From NCBI RefSeq assembly GCF_032118995.1, contig NC_092657.1, positions 14,614,181 through 14,678,180 of the forward strand: 64,000 bases of DNA, given 5' to 3'. Positions 12,571 to 25,964 of this stretch are shown here, piece after piece. The position numbers and the translations under genes are program-made. The first letter of the stretch is position 1. Every line of letters starts with the position of its first letter. This stretch comes from Asterias amurensis (taxonomy: Eukaryota > Echinodermata > Asteroidea > Forcipulatida > Asteriidae). Below the pieces are notes generated by a model. The model saw only the letters and a list, made by a program, of their open reading frames with translations, searched no databases and was not told the DNA's origin.

Positions 12571-13521
12571 CTAGACATGATTGCATTTGTGCACAAATGC
12601 AGAGCTGTTTCGTTAATAACAATTTAAATTTTGTCAACTGAATTTGAAATTTATTGTTTTTTTAAAGCAGTTATGACTAATCCAGGCTATTAAAAAAAAA
12701 AAATGGATTATACCATGTTCGGATAGCAATTTATGCGTTAAAGGGGCAAAAATTGAAAAAATCATAAAATATCGTGTGATGACGTCACTATGACGTCATT
12801 TCACAATTCACGAGAGCTTGCCAATATCTAACAACCTACCAAGTTTCAACAAAATCGCATAATCACTTAGAGAGTTATATTAGTTCAAAAAGTGCACCTT
12901 TAAGGCCGCGTCACGTGACCCCCAATGACGTCATTGATCTGAAACTTCACACATATGATGGCTGCCTGACAGTTAACGTGTGTGTAAAATTTGAAGTGAT
13001 CACAAAAAACTTCACCACACACATCTTCAAAAAGTCCATTTTGACGAGTTTTCAACCTGCCGCTAGAGGGCGCCGTTGCATTTTGTGACGTCATTGGTAT
13101 TTTTTTTGAACTGCCCACCCTTGCCACGCACTAACATCGTTAAAAGCAACTTCATATCTTTTTCCAATTTTGAATTAGAGGGCCACTTCCGGTTTCGACC
13201 GGAAGTAGAGGTCATGTGAGGTCACGCTCACAAAACAAAATGAAGACCTTATTTATCCCTCCCCAATCCCGCAAACAGAAACCTACGGTCTCTTGTGGCT
13301 GATTTGTTATAAATTTTCAAACATTTAAAATACAACACCTTTAAGATGACGTCACGTGACTTCTGATTATGTCATAATGACATCCTTGTTTCGCAATGAT
13401 CATTGCACCAATACCTTTCATCCCTGAAAATTTCATTGCAATTGCTCTTTGGGAACATTGCAAATCAGCACTTATATGAAATTTTTCTGAAGACGACAAA
13501 TAAAAAAAAAAATAATAATAA
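12571..13521 (-). repeat. Array unit 3 (subtype A)
   Basis: Same diagnostic blocks as unit 1 (CATGATTGCATTTG, GTTAATAACAATTT), closest to unit 1 throughout. Confidence 0.8.
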
Positions 13522-14482
13522 CTAGAGCTAAATTGCATTTGTGCACAAATGCAGAGCTGTTTCGTCAACAAAAATTTCAAATTTCTCAACTGAGTTTTAA
13601 ATTTGTTGGGTATTCAAAGCAATTTTACCCAATGTGGCATAAATAAAAAATAATTTGGATTATACCATATTCAGATAGCAATTTATGTGTTAAAGGTGCA
13701 AAAATTGAAAAAATCATAAAAAATCATGTGATGACGTCATCATGACGTCCTTTAATATTTCATAAGAACTTGTCAATATCCAACAACCTACCAAGTTTCA
13801 ACATGATCGCATAATTACTTAGGGAGTTATATTAGTTCAAAAAGTGCACCTTTAAGGCCGCGTCACGTGACCCCGATGACGTCATTGATCTGAAACTTCA
13901 CACATATGATGGCTGCCTGACAGTTAACATGTGTGTAAAATTTAAAGTGATTACAAAAAACTTCACCACAGACATCTTCAAAAAGTCCATTTTGAAGAGT
14001 TTTCATCCTGCCGCTAGAGGGCGCCGTTGCAATTTGTGACGTCATTGGTATTTTTTTTGAACTGCCCACCCTTGCCACGCACTAACATCGTTAAAAGCAA
14101 CTTCATATCTTTTTCCAATTTTGAATTAGAGGGCCACTTCCGGTTTCGACCGGAAGTAGAGGTCATGTGAGGTCACGCACACGAAACAAAATGAAGACCT
14201 TATTTATTCCTCCCCAATCCCGCAAACAGAAACCTACGGTCTCTTGTGGCTGATTTGTTATAAATTTTCAAACATTTAAAATACAACACCTTTAAGATGA
14301 CGTCACGTGACTTCTGATTATGTCATAATGACATCCTTGTTTCGCAATGATCATTGCACCAATACCTTTCATCCCTAAAAATTTCATTGCAATTGCTCTT
14401 TGGGAACATTGCAAATCAGCACTTATATGAAATTTTTCTGAAGATGACAAATAAAAAAAAAAATAATAATAATAATAATAAA
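13522..14482 (-). repeat. Array unit 4 (subtype B)
   Basis: Same diagnostic blocks as unit 2. One C is missing from the CACGTGACCCC block near 13866. Confidence 0.8.
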
Positions 14483-15441
14483 CTAGAGCTAAATTGCATT
14501 TGTGCACAAATGCAGAGCTGTTTCGTCAACAAAAATTTCAAATTTCTCAACTGAGTTTTAAATTTGTTGGGTATTCAAAGCAATTTTACCCAATGTGGCA
14601 TAAATAAAAAATAATTTGGATTATACCATATTCAGATAGCAATTTATGTGTTAAAGGTGCAAAAATTGAAAAAATCATAAAAAATCATGTGATGACGTCA
14701 TCATGACGTCCTTTAATATTTCATAAGAACTTGTCAATATCCAACAACCTACCAAGTTTCAACATGATCGCATAATTACTTAGGGAGTTATATTACTTCA
14801 AAAAGTGCACCTTTAAGGCCGCGTCACGTGACCCCCGATGACGTCATTGATCTGAAACTTCACACATATGATGGCTGCCTGACAGTTAACTTGTGTGTCA
14901 AATTTAAAGTGATTACAAAAAACTTCACCACAGACATCTTCAAAAAGTCCATTTTGAAGAGTTTTCATCCTGCCGCTAGAGGGCGCCGTTGCAATTTGTG
15001 ACGTCATTGGTATTTTTTTTTAACTGCCCACCCTTGCCACGCACTAACATCGTTAAAAGCAACTTCATATCTTTTTCCAATTTTGAATTAGAGGGCCACT
15101 TCCGGTTTCGACCGGAAGTAGAGGTCATGTGAGGTCACGCACACGAAACAAAATGAAGACCTTATTTATTCCTCCCCAATCCCGCAAACAGAAACCTACG
15201 GTCTCTTGTGGCTGATTTGTTATAAATTTTCAAACATTTAAAATACAACACCTTTAAGATGACGTCACGTGACTTCTGATTATGTCATAATGACATCCTT
15301 GTTTCGCAATGATCATTGCACCAATACCTTTCATCCCTGAAAATTTCATTGCAATTGCTCTTTGGGAACATTGCAAATCAGCACTTATATGAAATTTTTC
15401 TGAAGATGACAAATAAAAAAAAAAATAATAATAATAAAAAA
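14483..15441 (-). repeat. Array unit 5 (subtype B)
   Basis: Subtype B. It is followed not by another unit but by three short hairpin repeats that share its GAGCTGTTTCG motif. Confidence 0.8.
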
Positions 15442-15614
15442 AACTTTAACAAAAACAAGAGCTGTTTCGCTGCGCTTCGCTACGAAACAGCTAATAATAA
15501 TAAAAAAAACTTTAACAAAAACAAGAGCTGTTTCGCTGCGCTTCGCTACGAAACAGCTAAAAAAACTTTAACAAAAACAAGAGCTGTTTCGCTGCGCTTC
15601 GCTACGAAACAGCT
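15442..15614. repeat. Three tandem 56-66-bp hairpin repeats closing the array
   Basis: Each copy (starts near 15442, 15508, 15564) holds AGCTGTTTCG and its inverse CGAAACAGCT around a CGCTTCG core, preceded by AACTTTAACAAAAACA. AGAGCTGTTTCG is also found just inside each array unit's terminal hairpin, so these form the other end of the inserted block. Confidence 0.85.
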
Positions 15615-15845
15615 AATTACAAACTGGGTTTTATCAAAACATAATTATATTAATTAATGAGTTAACTTTGATTGTGGAAAAACTCACCATCCGATTTTAA
15701 CCTAGTCTAAACTGCATGCAATAGCAACTTTTCGGCGCCCTCACGCATGCTAAAAACGTGATGTTTTTACAACACAATTGTCTGGCATTCACGTTCATTA
15801 ACCTGGTAAGTCTGAATCCACCAAGTGTCCAGAAATTCCCTCATT
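15615..15845 (-). repeat. Right flank of the array: inverted piece of the segmental duplication
   Basis: Reverse complement of about 20845-21055 (TAGCATGCGTGAGGGCGCCG, GGTTAATGAACATGAATG). Together with 10567-10651 it reconstitutes the sequence interrupted by the array. Confidence 0.8.
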
Positions 15846-16867
15846 ATGCACATACATCATAGACGAAAACTAATTACATAGGTAACAATATATACTGTCC
15901 CATTATACTTGGTAGGAACCTACCATCCCAATAGCAAGCAGCCTGGGGGACTCCTCCTAGATTTCTGCAACAGTTCTCTCCTTATCCTTCACCCATTCTG
16001 CCCTGTGCTTTGATGTCAATGACATGTACTCGTTGACTTTGGTAGAAGGTGCACAGTTGTCCTTTTAGCCACTGAACCTTTTCAAGTACATCTTAAGCTG
16101 TCTCTTGCTTCTCTTTGGGTTCATCAGGAGTACTTAAACAAAAAAAACAAAAAACATCAACATTGTTTTAACCTTCGGATAATTTACTTTAAATAATATT
16201 AATTTAGTCCCTTAGTTATAGCGATTCATTAAGCACTATTCTTATAACAGCTCCAAAGCTTCCATATCTATTGCATTGTCTGTGTTGAAAATGAATAAAA
16301 CATAACATACTAAATGTTCTACCCAGAATGTTTTACTATTAAACACAAATATAAGTACATAAAGAAAAGTTTTTTTCAAGTGCTGGGTTGATGAAAACAG
16401 CTGCTTAAGTAATATGTGTCTTGTTTTTTCAATAACAATGTTTTTTTTTGGTGGACTATAACATGTCTTAGTGATTTAATGTAATTGTTTTACTTTATTA
16501 TGAGGCATGTAAACTTAAAATTGACCAAAAGGATCATCTGACACACTGGTACACAGACATGTTAGTAACTATGTGCTGTCAATGGTGCCTAGTAAGTCCT
16601 TAATTGTAAATCATTTAACCATTTAAAATGGTAAGAAATATATTTAAACAACACAAAGTCTCAATGACCATGTTGACTTGGAACTAGACTAACAATTTTC
16701 TAAGTAGGCGCTACGATTTTTGAGTCCCAAAATACAGTCACTGCCCATGTTCAGAAAGCCACAGTAAAAATAATGTATGTGTACACAGTGCAAAACTGCA
16801 AGTTCATGTACACAAACTACAAGTAAACCAGTGGCAACATAAATAGTGGCAACGTACTTACTGCTAA
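15846..16867. other. No gene supported; weak coding-like remnant
   Basis: On the minus strand around 15940-16135 one frame shows peptide-like stretches (EKVQWLKGQLCTFYQ) broken by stops. It could be an old pseudogene or chance. Nothing else recognised. Confidence 0.3.
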
Positions 16868-18743
<1,876 letters not shown>

Positions 18744-18839
18744 AACAAACACTACACATAAGACAATTTAAAAACAAGGACAGTTTGTTAAAAGTAAAGT
18801 TCAACCTGAAGTTGCACAACAATTAGATGGCATGCAATA

Positions 18840-19110
18840 TTTCTTCGCCCAACGAGTAATACTTTTTGCAGGAACCCTGCTCAAAAGTTGGGCATGATTT
18901 AAATTGGCATATTTAAATTAAAATTCAACTTAAATTTGCATAAATTACATGTCATTCAATGTTGTTTGCCCACTAGTATTACTTTTGCAGGAACCCTACT
19001 CATGATGGGTTGGGCATGATGGTTGTTGACATTGCCCAACTTTTATTTAAAAAATATCGCTCTCAAACATTGGGTAATACGCATACTACAATAGCCCAAC
19101 TATTGGTAGA
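18840..19110 (+). repeat. Direct repeat (~123 bp) with GCCCAAC motifs
   Basis: CAGGAACCCTGCTC...GTTGGGCATGAT at 18871-18898 recurs at about 18989-19020, followed by further TTGCCCAAC and GCCCAACTATTGG motifs. Similar ACCCAACTATTG motifs occur at 48.6 kb. Confidence 0.55.
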
Positions 19111-19173
19111 AACCAGGCCTTTACACTTGAACGTTAGTCTGTTAAACGTTGCTCAAAATTTGGATAGTCAGGC

Positions 19174-19519
19174 TTAAAGGAACACGTTTCCTTGGATCGG
19201 TCGAGTTGGTCTTTGAAAAGCGTTTGAAACCGTTTTTTTTTTTATAAAATGCATATGGGTAGAAAGATGTTGTAAAAGAAGAATACAAATGATCCACACA
19301 AACGTGCCTCGAAATTGCACGGTTTTCCTTTTACCTCGTCGACTAACACGGTCGGCCATTTATGGGAGTCAAATTTTTGACTCCCATAAATGACCGACCG
19401 TGTTAGTTCGCACAGTAAAAGGAAACGACGCAATTTCGAGGCAAACTTGTGTGGATCATTGTATTCTACTTTTAAAATATCTTTACAACCATTCGATCCA
19501 AGGCAACGTGTTCCTTTAA
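19174..19519. mobile_element. TTAA-flanked palindromic MITE, family B
   Basis: TTAA+AGGAACACGT at the left and the inverse with CCTTTAA at the right; nearly whole-length palindrome with a GGGAGTCAAATTTTTGACTCCC centre. Other copies: 34713, 36617, 43735. Confidence 0.85.
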
Positions 19520-20340
19520 CTTAAGTTATTGCAAGTTGTCTGCTGGAAATTTTAACAACCATGGCAACAATTAAAAAAAAAAAAAATAAAGATAACATAC
19601 AAACGAACCAAGTTTTCAACAAACAAACAAGAAAAAAACGACACACCATAATTTTAAGAACCAATTTGCAAAAAAAAAAAAAAAAAAAATTGTTTTGACT
19701 TGTAAATTTAATCTTACTTTACCCCTACGCCTAGGGCAGGCTAGGCCTATTCGACTCACGAGTTAACTGTCAGTGTCACACACACGATGTGATGTAGTGT
19801 GAACCAAGTTTAACGTTTTTATTTCTAAATAATAGCATACGATCTTGTCATCTCCATTGTCCTGATTGTTATATTCATTGTGAGTATTACCTGAGAATGT
19901 GTGGTACAGCTCGTCGAGCCCCCATTGATGAATATTCCCTTCAAGCATGTAAAGCGTGTTGCACTCCGCCATGATGATCAAAGGTTCAAAGGTTCTCCAT
20001 ATAAATATGCGCGAACATGACATAGTGACTGTAGCCCTGACGTCACACTTAGATGACAGGTGATTTAGCGTACTCAATCATGTCAAAGTAACCAACTGGT
20101 GGGCTTATGGCTGATTTTATACCCAACATCTAGTAAGCCGATTGAAGCAAGCACTATGCACACTTTTGTTGTGTAAAGATTACCAAACTTTAATGATTCA
20201 ATTTCGTACGAACATTGGCCAAGCCTTACCTTACCCAACAGAAAAGTTGACCATTAAATGTAATTAAAAATTACCAAAATATGTTGGAATAGTTTTACCT
20301 AACACCCTGTTACCCATTTGTTTTTACAGTGTACTAAGCG
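19520..20340. other. No gene seen
   Basis: Two poly(A) runs (19573, 19670) and otherwise unremarkable sequence; a 104-codon minus-strand frame at 19763-20077 has no recognisable features. Confidence 0.4.
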
Positions 20341-20505
20341 CGCATTCATGAATGGGAATAAAAGAGGAGTGACTCGTTCTTAAACGTCCGTTTAAAACCT
20401 TGCAGGTCGTTGCCGTGCACTAAAGGCCATCACACGGCAATTCGACCCTGCCGGTTTTAAACGGCAGTGTAAAAAAACCGTCGCTGCCCTTGTTTTGACC
20501 GGATC
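20341..20505 (+). repeat. Solo palindromic end of the composite repeat
   Basis: GGGAATAAAAG...GACTCGTTCTT...CCGTTTAAAACC and its inverse GGTTTTAAACGGC match the palindromic part of the copies at 31807, 44986 and 50158. The right end is degenerate. Confidence 0.65.
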
Positions 20506-20529
20506 GAGCGGATTATTGTAGTTGTGGTA

Positions 20530-21490
20530 ATTTGTTGGGTATAGATTCACATTATTGGATGATGTGTTATTGAGAGTGTAGCGTTACAAATAGTTCAGAG
20601 TTAAAATTATCCCGAGGTCGAATACTAATAAAATGTTTTATAATGAAAATGTCTGATTTCAATTGACTGGAAAGTTTGTGGCTCAAGTCTAAATCACGGA
20701 CGATGTTGTGTAAGGATCTTTCCAGTACGTGATTGGTCAGTTTGAAACTGTAGGTTAGTATATTAGTGGGACAGTATATAAATATGTTACCTACGTAATT
20801 AGTTTTCCTATATGATCTATGTTCATAATAAGGGAATTTCTGGACAATTGGTGGTTTCAGACTTACTAGGTTAATGAACATGAATGTCATAAAATTGTGC
20901 TGTAAAAACCTCACGATTTTAGCATGCGTGAGGGCGCCGAAAAGTTGCTCTCGCGTGCAGTTTAGACTAGGTTAAAATATGGTGGTGAGTTTTTCCCCAA
21001 TCAAAGTTAACTTATTGATTAATCTCATAATGTTTCGACAAACCCAGTCTGTAATTGTTTATTAAAATTGATATAGATTGTTATTCATTCATACTATTGT
21101 GAAGTTATCGTGTATTTCCAGCCAAAACCAGTCCCGAATTTCTAGTTGTCGGAAACATACGTCATTTTCATATGTGAATCAAATATGGGAATAATTTATT
21201 GTCGCCCTTTACAATTATCTGCCAATCGCTCTTATTAGTTGTTTTGCATTATTAATTTCATAATCCCTATATTTTCTTAAATAAATGAATGAATCTTACT
21301 ACATCCACCTACTGAACTACATGTAAATGTCAAGCCATCATACTAAGTGATCCAATTAGCCTGAATTCTACCAATCAACCGTTCCTGATTTACCTTCCTG
21401 ATTATACTGAACTGATTCAACTCTGATTAAATAACAATCATCAAATAAGACAAAAAGCTGACTCCGTTGCTTATTTGTTCATTTACCATG
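20530..21490 (+). repeat. Segmental duplication block, copy 1
   Basis: 20530-20930 matches 51240-51740; 20915-21490 matches 27195-27790; 20845-21140 matches, inverted, the flanks of the 10.6-15.6 kb array. Landmarks are ATTATCCCGAGGTCGAATA, GGCGCCGAAAAGTTGCTC and GTGATCCAATTAGCCTGAAT. No coding exon recognised; 21053-21056 is the unoccupied site of the array. Confidence 0.75.
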
Positions 21491-22059
21491 AACTACAAAC
21501 ACGGCAGGACTGTGCTTATATTATCGCAAGTCAAGTGTAAACAGTTTTTGCATAACAACAATGCTGTATACGAACACCCAGTCTTTTGTCCATTTCAGGG
21601 AATGTCATGGTCATGCATACAGTTCATGATGTTGTGATGTGTGACGTATTCTGTTTTGTTGTTAGTCTTTCCAATGATGCAGCCGTATTTGCCTCTCCAT
21701 TCTCTAATTTATTGTATTTTTGGTGACTGAAAATATTTTACTTTTATTGAGGGCAATCTTTAATATACTGTAAAACACCTCGATTGTTAAAAGAGGCGTG
21801 GATTTCACAATGAGTTAAGAACTAGCACTACGTTTTTAGTATCTCCTAAGACTAGTCCTAAATTTGGACTAGTACTAACTTTTTTGTGAAATCGACCCCT
21901 GAATTGTTAATAGAGGCGATAGCATGACATTAAACAATCATCATCTGAGAATTTTCGTACGTTGTTCAATACCAAATACGGAAGTACATGTTTGTATAGT
22001 TTTCACTTGCATCTTTTTGCATATGGTTTATGTAGGGATCAAATGTTAAAATGACTGTC
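21491..22059. other. No gene seen
   Basis: A short imperfect inverted pair around 21780-21905 (AAAGAGGCGTGGATTTCAC... TGAAATCGACCCCT) looks like a small MITE remnant. Nothing else. Confidence 0.35.
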
Positions 22060-22436
22060 GAATCAGTTGATGTCAAGCGGAAACATTATCACGCACTACC
22101 AATCCTGGTACCATTGGACGCTACAAATATTAGTGTGTTTTTCCAGTTGCGCATGAGTGTTTATCCAAACATGTAAGTCTACGCACTGTACTTTCATATG
22201 CAAATAGGGTTTGCATTTGGGTTTTTCCAGCAGTGTGAAACTACCATTGTGCAAGGGCGTTTACCCGATACATGCACTGTATATGTAAAAGTGGGGTTTG
22301 CTAAAAACAGGAACTGTTGTTGTGCCATTTCAATGTCATTTTGTCTTTTGTTTGCCGGCTATCAGTGAGTTTAGCAAAGAAGATCAACTGTACGAAGTGT
22401 GTTAATTAAAGTAACATCTACAGCTACAGGTAAGAC
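22060..22436 (+). promoter_or_regulatory. Putative promoter plus noncoding first exon, copy 1
   Basis: Shares with 35.2, 38.7 and 53.5 kb a GTTTTTCCAGTTG block (22135), then GCCGGCTATCAG (22354), AGCAAAGAAGATCAACTGTACG, and a clear donor ACAG/GTAAGAC near 22430. Nearest downstream coding exon on this strand is the first TRIM gene. No TATA box is obvious. Confidence 0.45.
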
Positions 22437-22689
22437 TGTGTTTCACTAGGGTCTTTGCTGTCGTAAATAACAGCTCGGACATTGTGAACTCTGTAATCAT
22501 GATTCAGTGCATAAGAACCAGTATTTTGTTAATAATAAGTATAGGCCTACATGCACTTGTAATTTAAAACCCGTTCTGACGAGTTGTATGATGGCTACGG
22601 GGAAGGGAAAGTTATTGATGTTGAAGCATGTTTTGCTTGTTTTTAGGACACTGAAACGTTGACACGTATAATAATAATAGTATTTTTAT

Positions 22690-22951
22690 TTATTTATTTA
22701 TTATTATTATTTTTTTTTTTTTTGGGGGGGGCTAATCATCCTCACTCGAAGCTAAGAGCTGAATTGCGAAGGACACGGCTACAACGTGTTCGAGAAGCAG
22801 GCATGCAATGGCGCCTCTGGCTGCCAGCCACATCAAGCCATTATGAACACGGAGCACAGCCAAGATCGAATTTGATTTTTCCCAAGGGAATCGAACCGGG
22901 GTCACCTTGGTGAGAGGCGAGCGCTTTCCGCACAAGCCAACCATGCCACCC
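22690..22951 (-). mobile_element. tRNA-derived SINE, minus orientation
   Basis: On the minus strand it starts GGGTGGCATGGTTGGCTTG (A-box-like) and has GGTTCGATTCCC (B box), then a body shared with 62243-62835 (TGGCTGGCAGCCAGAGGCGCC), ending at a C/A-rich tail. RNA polymerase III promoter boxes are visible; no coding. Confidence 0.7.
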
Positions 22952-23159
22952 ATGTGCATATATACTGCCACACTACCCTTAATGTGGTTCTGGTCATTCT
23001 GGGCCACAACCTGCATGGTCGATGAAACGAATGATCAAGGCAACATTCCCAAATCGAAATTTAGATAAAGGCTACACCAGATTGACCCTAAAAACAAACA
23101 ACGCTGACTCAGGTATATGTAAATAATGGATGCAATTTTCCTGTGGAAACAACAACAGT

Positions 23160-24500
23160 TTAAGACTGGGTTGCTGTCAAAGTCGAAGAAGAGGTGGCAG
23201 ACTTTTAAAAATGGATTTCGTTTTTACTTTGCACAAGTGAAGGCCATCAACCAAAGTGTAAAAAAACATACTTTTTTCATTTACACCTTCGTTGCCATGG
23301 CCGCGGTCAAAAGTATAAAATTACCATTTCACCAAATTTAGCACTTTTCATGTGTAAACATTACCGAAAGATGAGGGCGTCACTGTGTGAAAACCAAATA
23401 GTGGACCTACCTCTCAGCTGGATATGGTAAATATAGATCCTAAATCTTTCCAAAAATGCATTTGACAAAAGTACAGTTAATTGTGAATGCAAGATTCCAT
23501 TATTTCAAAAATGGGTGTTTTGAGGAAAAGTCAACTTTGGAAATAGAGGGGGTTGCTAAAGTTGTCAGAAGTCCCAAAGTAGCATACTTAGCAAAGTTTT
23601 GCCTCTAGGCGTGAAAGATAAGATACTGGTCTGTAAGAATTTCCAAATTTGTTGGGGGATATTTGCTGTACTGGGGAGCAGTGCTGCCACAAACTTCGTG
23701 CTTTTTGGGGAAAAACTAGCCTTGCTCAAGGCAGTCGAATTATTCACTCCGAAAAAAGACCGCCGCTGTATAAAACCCCACCCGTATTCACTGTGCGTAA
23801 CATCGCACGACACGATGCCCCGTACACTATCCGCATGCGGAGCTCCGCAAGCGGTTAGTGGTACGAGTGCGGATGGCTTGTGTGCACAGTAGTCGTACGA
23901 TGTGACAGTGTGTATACGGGTGAGTCATGCGGTGTGACCATACGGACCACGCACAGGGTATACGGGTGGGTTTACAGCGGTGTTTTTTCGGAGCGAATAA
24001 TGCGACTGCCTTGAGGAAGGCTGGGAAAAACCGGTGTTTATTTTCAAATTGTGTAAAACAAAGTATATGATTTTGTTTTAAAGGATCTTGTTTACTCTTG
24101 GCACATGTTAATTCTTTCAACCAAACTTTGGTTGCCATGACAACGGTTATGAATCAGAAAATTTCCATGTTTGACCTTATTTAGCTATTTTCGTAAACAA
24201 CTACCCAAAATTGAGAGCTTTACTGTGTAAAGACTAAATTATATGATCTGCCTCTCAGCTGAATATGGTAAATATACACCCTTGGTCTTTCACAAAATGC
24301 ACCTGACACAGGTGACAGTTAATTGTGAACAGAACAATCCATTATTTCAAAACGGGGTTGCTACCTGGCTTGAAAGATAAGATACTGGTCTGTAGGAATT
24401 TCAAAAAAATGTTTTGGTATTTGTTGAACTGGGGAGCAGTGGTGCCAGAAACTTCATGCTTAAAAAAAAATGTATTTTGCAAATTTCATAATCATATGAA
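23160..24500 (+). repeat. Direct repeat of ~450-550 bp, second copy ~840 bp downstream
   Basis: CCTCTCAGCTGGATATGGTAA (23411) recurs at 24251, as do GATAAGATACTGGTCTGTA and ACTGGGGAGCAGTG. The two copies are separated by a MITE (23716-24024). Function unknown; no intact ORF. Confidence 0.7.
23716..24024. mobile_element. Palindromic MITE (CTAGCCTTGCTCAAGG), hAT-like
   Basis: Ends CTAGCCTTGCTCAAGGCAG and its inverse; internal arms with TTATTCACTCCGAAAAAA. Flanked by GGGGAAAAA on the left and GGGAAAAA on the right, compatible with an ~8-bp duplication. Sister copy at 62381. Confidence 0.75.
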
Positions 24501-24678
24501 AAAATAATGCTCTTTAATTACTTTTTTTACATGCTGAAAAATAATTTTAATTAAAAAAAAAAAAAAAAAAACAGGCACACGATATAGCAAAGCAACTTAC
24601 AACTGTGTATAAATATATACATTCCAACTGTATAAATCTGCATCACAAAGACATTCTGTTGTACATGTTTGTGGCCAT

Positions 24679-24818
24679 TTACGTTTGGCTATAGCAGCTA
24701 CAATCAACAACAACATCTTCCTTTTTCTTGACAAATGGACGTTCACAGGTCTTCGTTTGAACGTCAAACATTTCTAACACGTCCTTAACGCAGCGCACAG
24801 GCATCACATAATCCGTGA
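24679..24818 (-). CDS. Possible cysteine-rich 3'-terminal exon (unidentified protein)
   Basis: Minus strand: a TACAG acceptor at 24820-24819 is followed by an open frame TDYVMPVRCVKDVLEMF..., about 45 codons, ending CSCYSQT and TAA at 24679. Composition (acidic/basic, four cysteines, CSC near the end) looks coded rather than random and recalls the C-terminus of secreted cystine-knot or similar cysteine-rich proteins, but I cannot name a family. No upstream exon of the same gene was identified. The polypyrimidine tract is weak, so this may be a pseudo-exon. Confidence 0.3.
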
Positions 24819-24862
24819 CTGTACAATTAATGGTTACGAAAATCAATTAATTCCCAAGTTCC

Positions 24863-25095
24863 TTAAAGACACTAAACACAATTGGTAACTGTCAAAGACA
24901 AGTCTTCTCACTTGGTGTATCTCAACATATGCATAATATCAAATTCGTGGAAAATTACTTCTTTCTCGAAAACAATGAGGGAGCAATTTCTCACACTGTT
25001 TGATACCATCAACCTCTCCCCATTAATCGTTACCAAGTTAGGTTTTGTGCAATAATTATTTTGAGTAAATTACCAATAGTGTCCACTGCCTTTAA
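24863..25095. mobile_element. TTAA-flanked palindromic MITE, family A, internally deleted
   Basis: TTAA+AGACACTAAACAC at left and GTGTCCACTGCC+TTAA at right. The middle third of the full ~380-bp family is missing. Confidence 0.8.
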
Positions 25096-25964
25096 TGGAA
25101 CATAGCCGGATAACACTATACCAGCCGAATTAGCTTGGGGTTAGTCTTCGAACTATACACTGTATACCATTGAGAGTTATACTTTTATTTTAAGTTGCTT
25201 TGCTTTATTGTATCCTGTTGTTTTTTTTTTCAATCAACTCCATTGTTCAGCATGTAAGAAATGCCATTTTAGAGAATTATTTTGTTCTTGTTTTTGCAAA
25301 TATTACCATGTTTGAGACAGGGTCACTACATGACACAGCTGCCCATTAATCTGTGCTCCCCAGACATGAAATACAAATAATCGCCAATCACAACCGAAAT
25401 ATTCTCTGTAGGAAACTGAATACACTACAAACTGTCCTACTATTAGTGATGTGCAATGGGAATTTTCAAAAGGGAATTTCAACAAAGGAGACGTTGTTCA
25501 CAGCGCTTTGTAATGCATTGAGGATGGGGGGTATAAAAAACGAAACTTAGGTCATTCAAAATATTCTTGGTCAATGTTGGGTACTCCACAAGGCTAATTT
25601 TTCTCAAACGTTTTCTATCAAATCGGAAGAACCAATGTTGGCCCAAAATACAACCGAAAGGACAACATTTTGAGACCCCTGGCAAACTGTCATTTTGACG
25701 GCCAAAAACAGGGTAAAAATGCTGATTTTGCAATTATTTTTCTAAAGACATGCGCTTATGCTGTTCTAAAAATAGCATAAGGGTAAAAGTTAAAGCAATA
25801 ATTGTTTGTCTCAAGGACGACTCGTTGTATTGTTGTGAAAGGTAAAAAAAAAAAGTGCATTGGCTGGGTGGAGTTGCAGTATGCTAAAATACAGTTCTTT
25901 CAGACACAAAATGAACTTTTACCATGACAACGGGCTATGTGGTGATTTCAAAGGTTTATTTGTT
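25096..25964. other. No gene seen
   Basis: No repeat end, exon or RNA gene supported. Confidence 0.35.

Larger units (their letters stand above)
10652..15614 (-). mobile_element. Tandem array of five Helitron-like units (~955 bp each), all on the minus strand
   Basis: Each unit, read on the minus strand, ends in a perfect hairpin GCATTTGTGCACAAATGC (one base changed in unit 1), then 8-9 nt, then CTAG and T. CTAG starts lie at 10652, 11619, 12571, 13522 and 14483, spacings 967, 952, 951 and 961. Units are joined by poly(A)/(AAT)n. Every unit has the inverted pair CACTTCCGG/CCGGAAGTAG and several TGACGTCA octamers. Units 1 and 3 are subtype A and units 2, 4 and 5 subtype B. No Rep or helicase is encoded. 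The whole block interrupts a sequence that is continuous at 21.05 kb and 27.33 kb. Confidence 0.8.

Noticed and set aside
10984..15007. Repeated 64-75-codon minus-strand frames (MARVGSSKKIPMTSQ...) in every array unit
   Set aside because: The frame is conserved only because the DNA units are nearly identical; unit 4 loses its end by a one-base deletion, there is no recognisable domain, and length is short.
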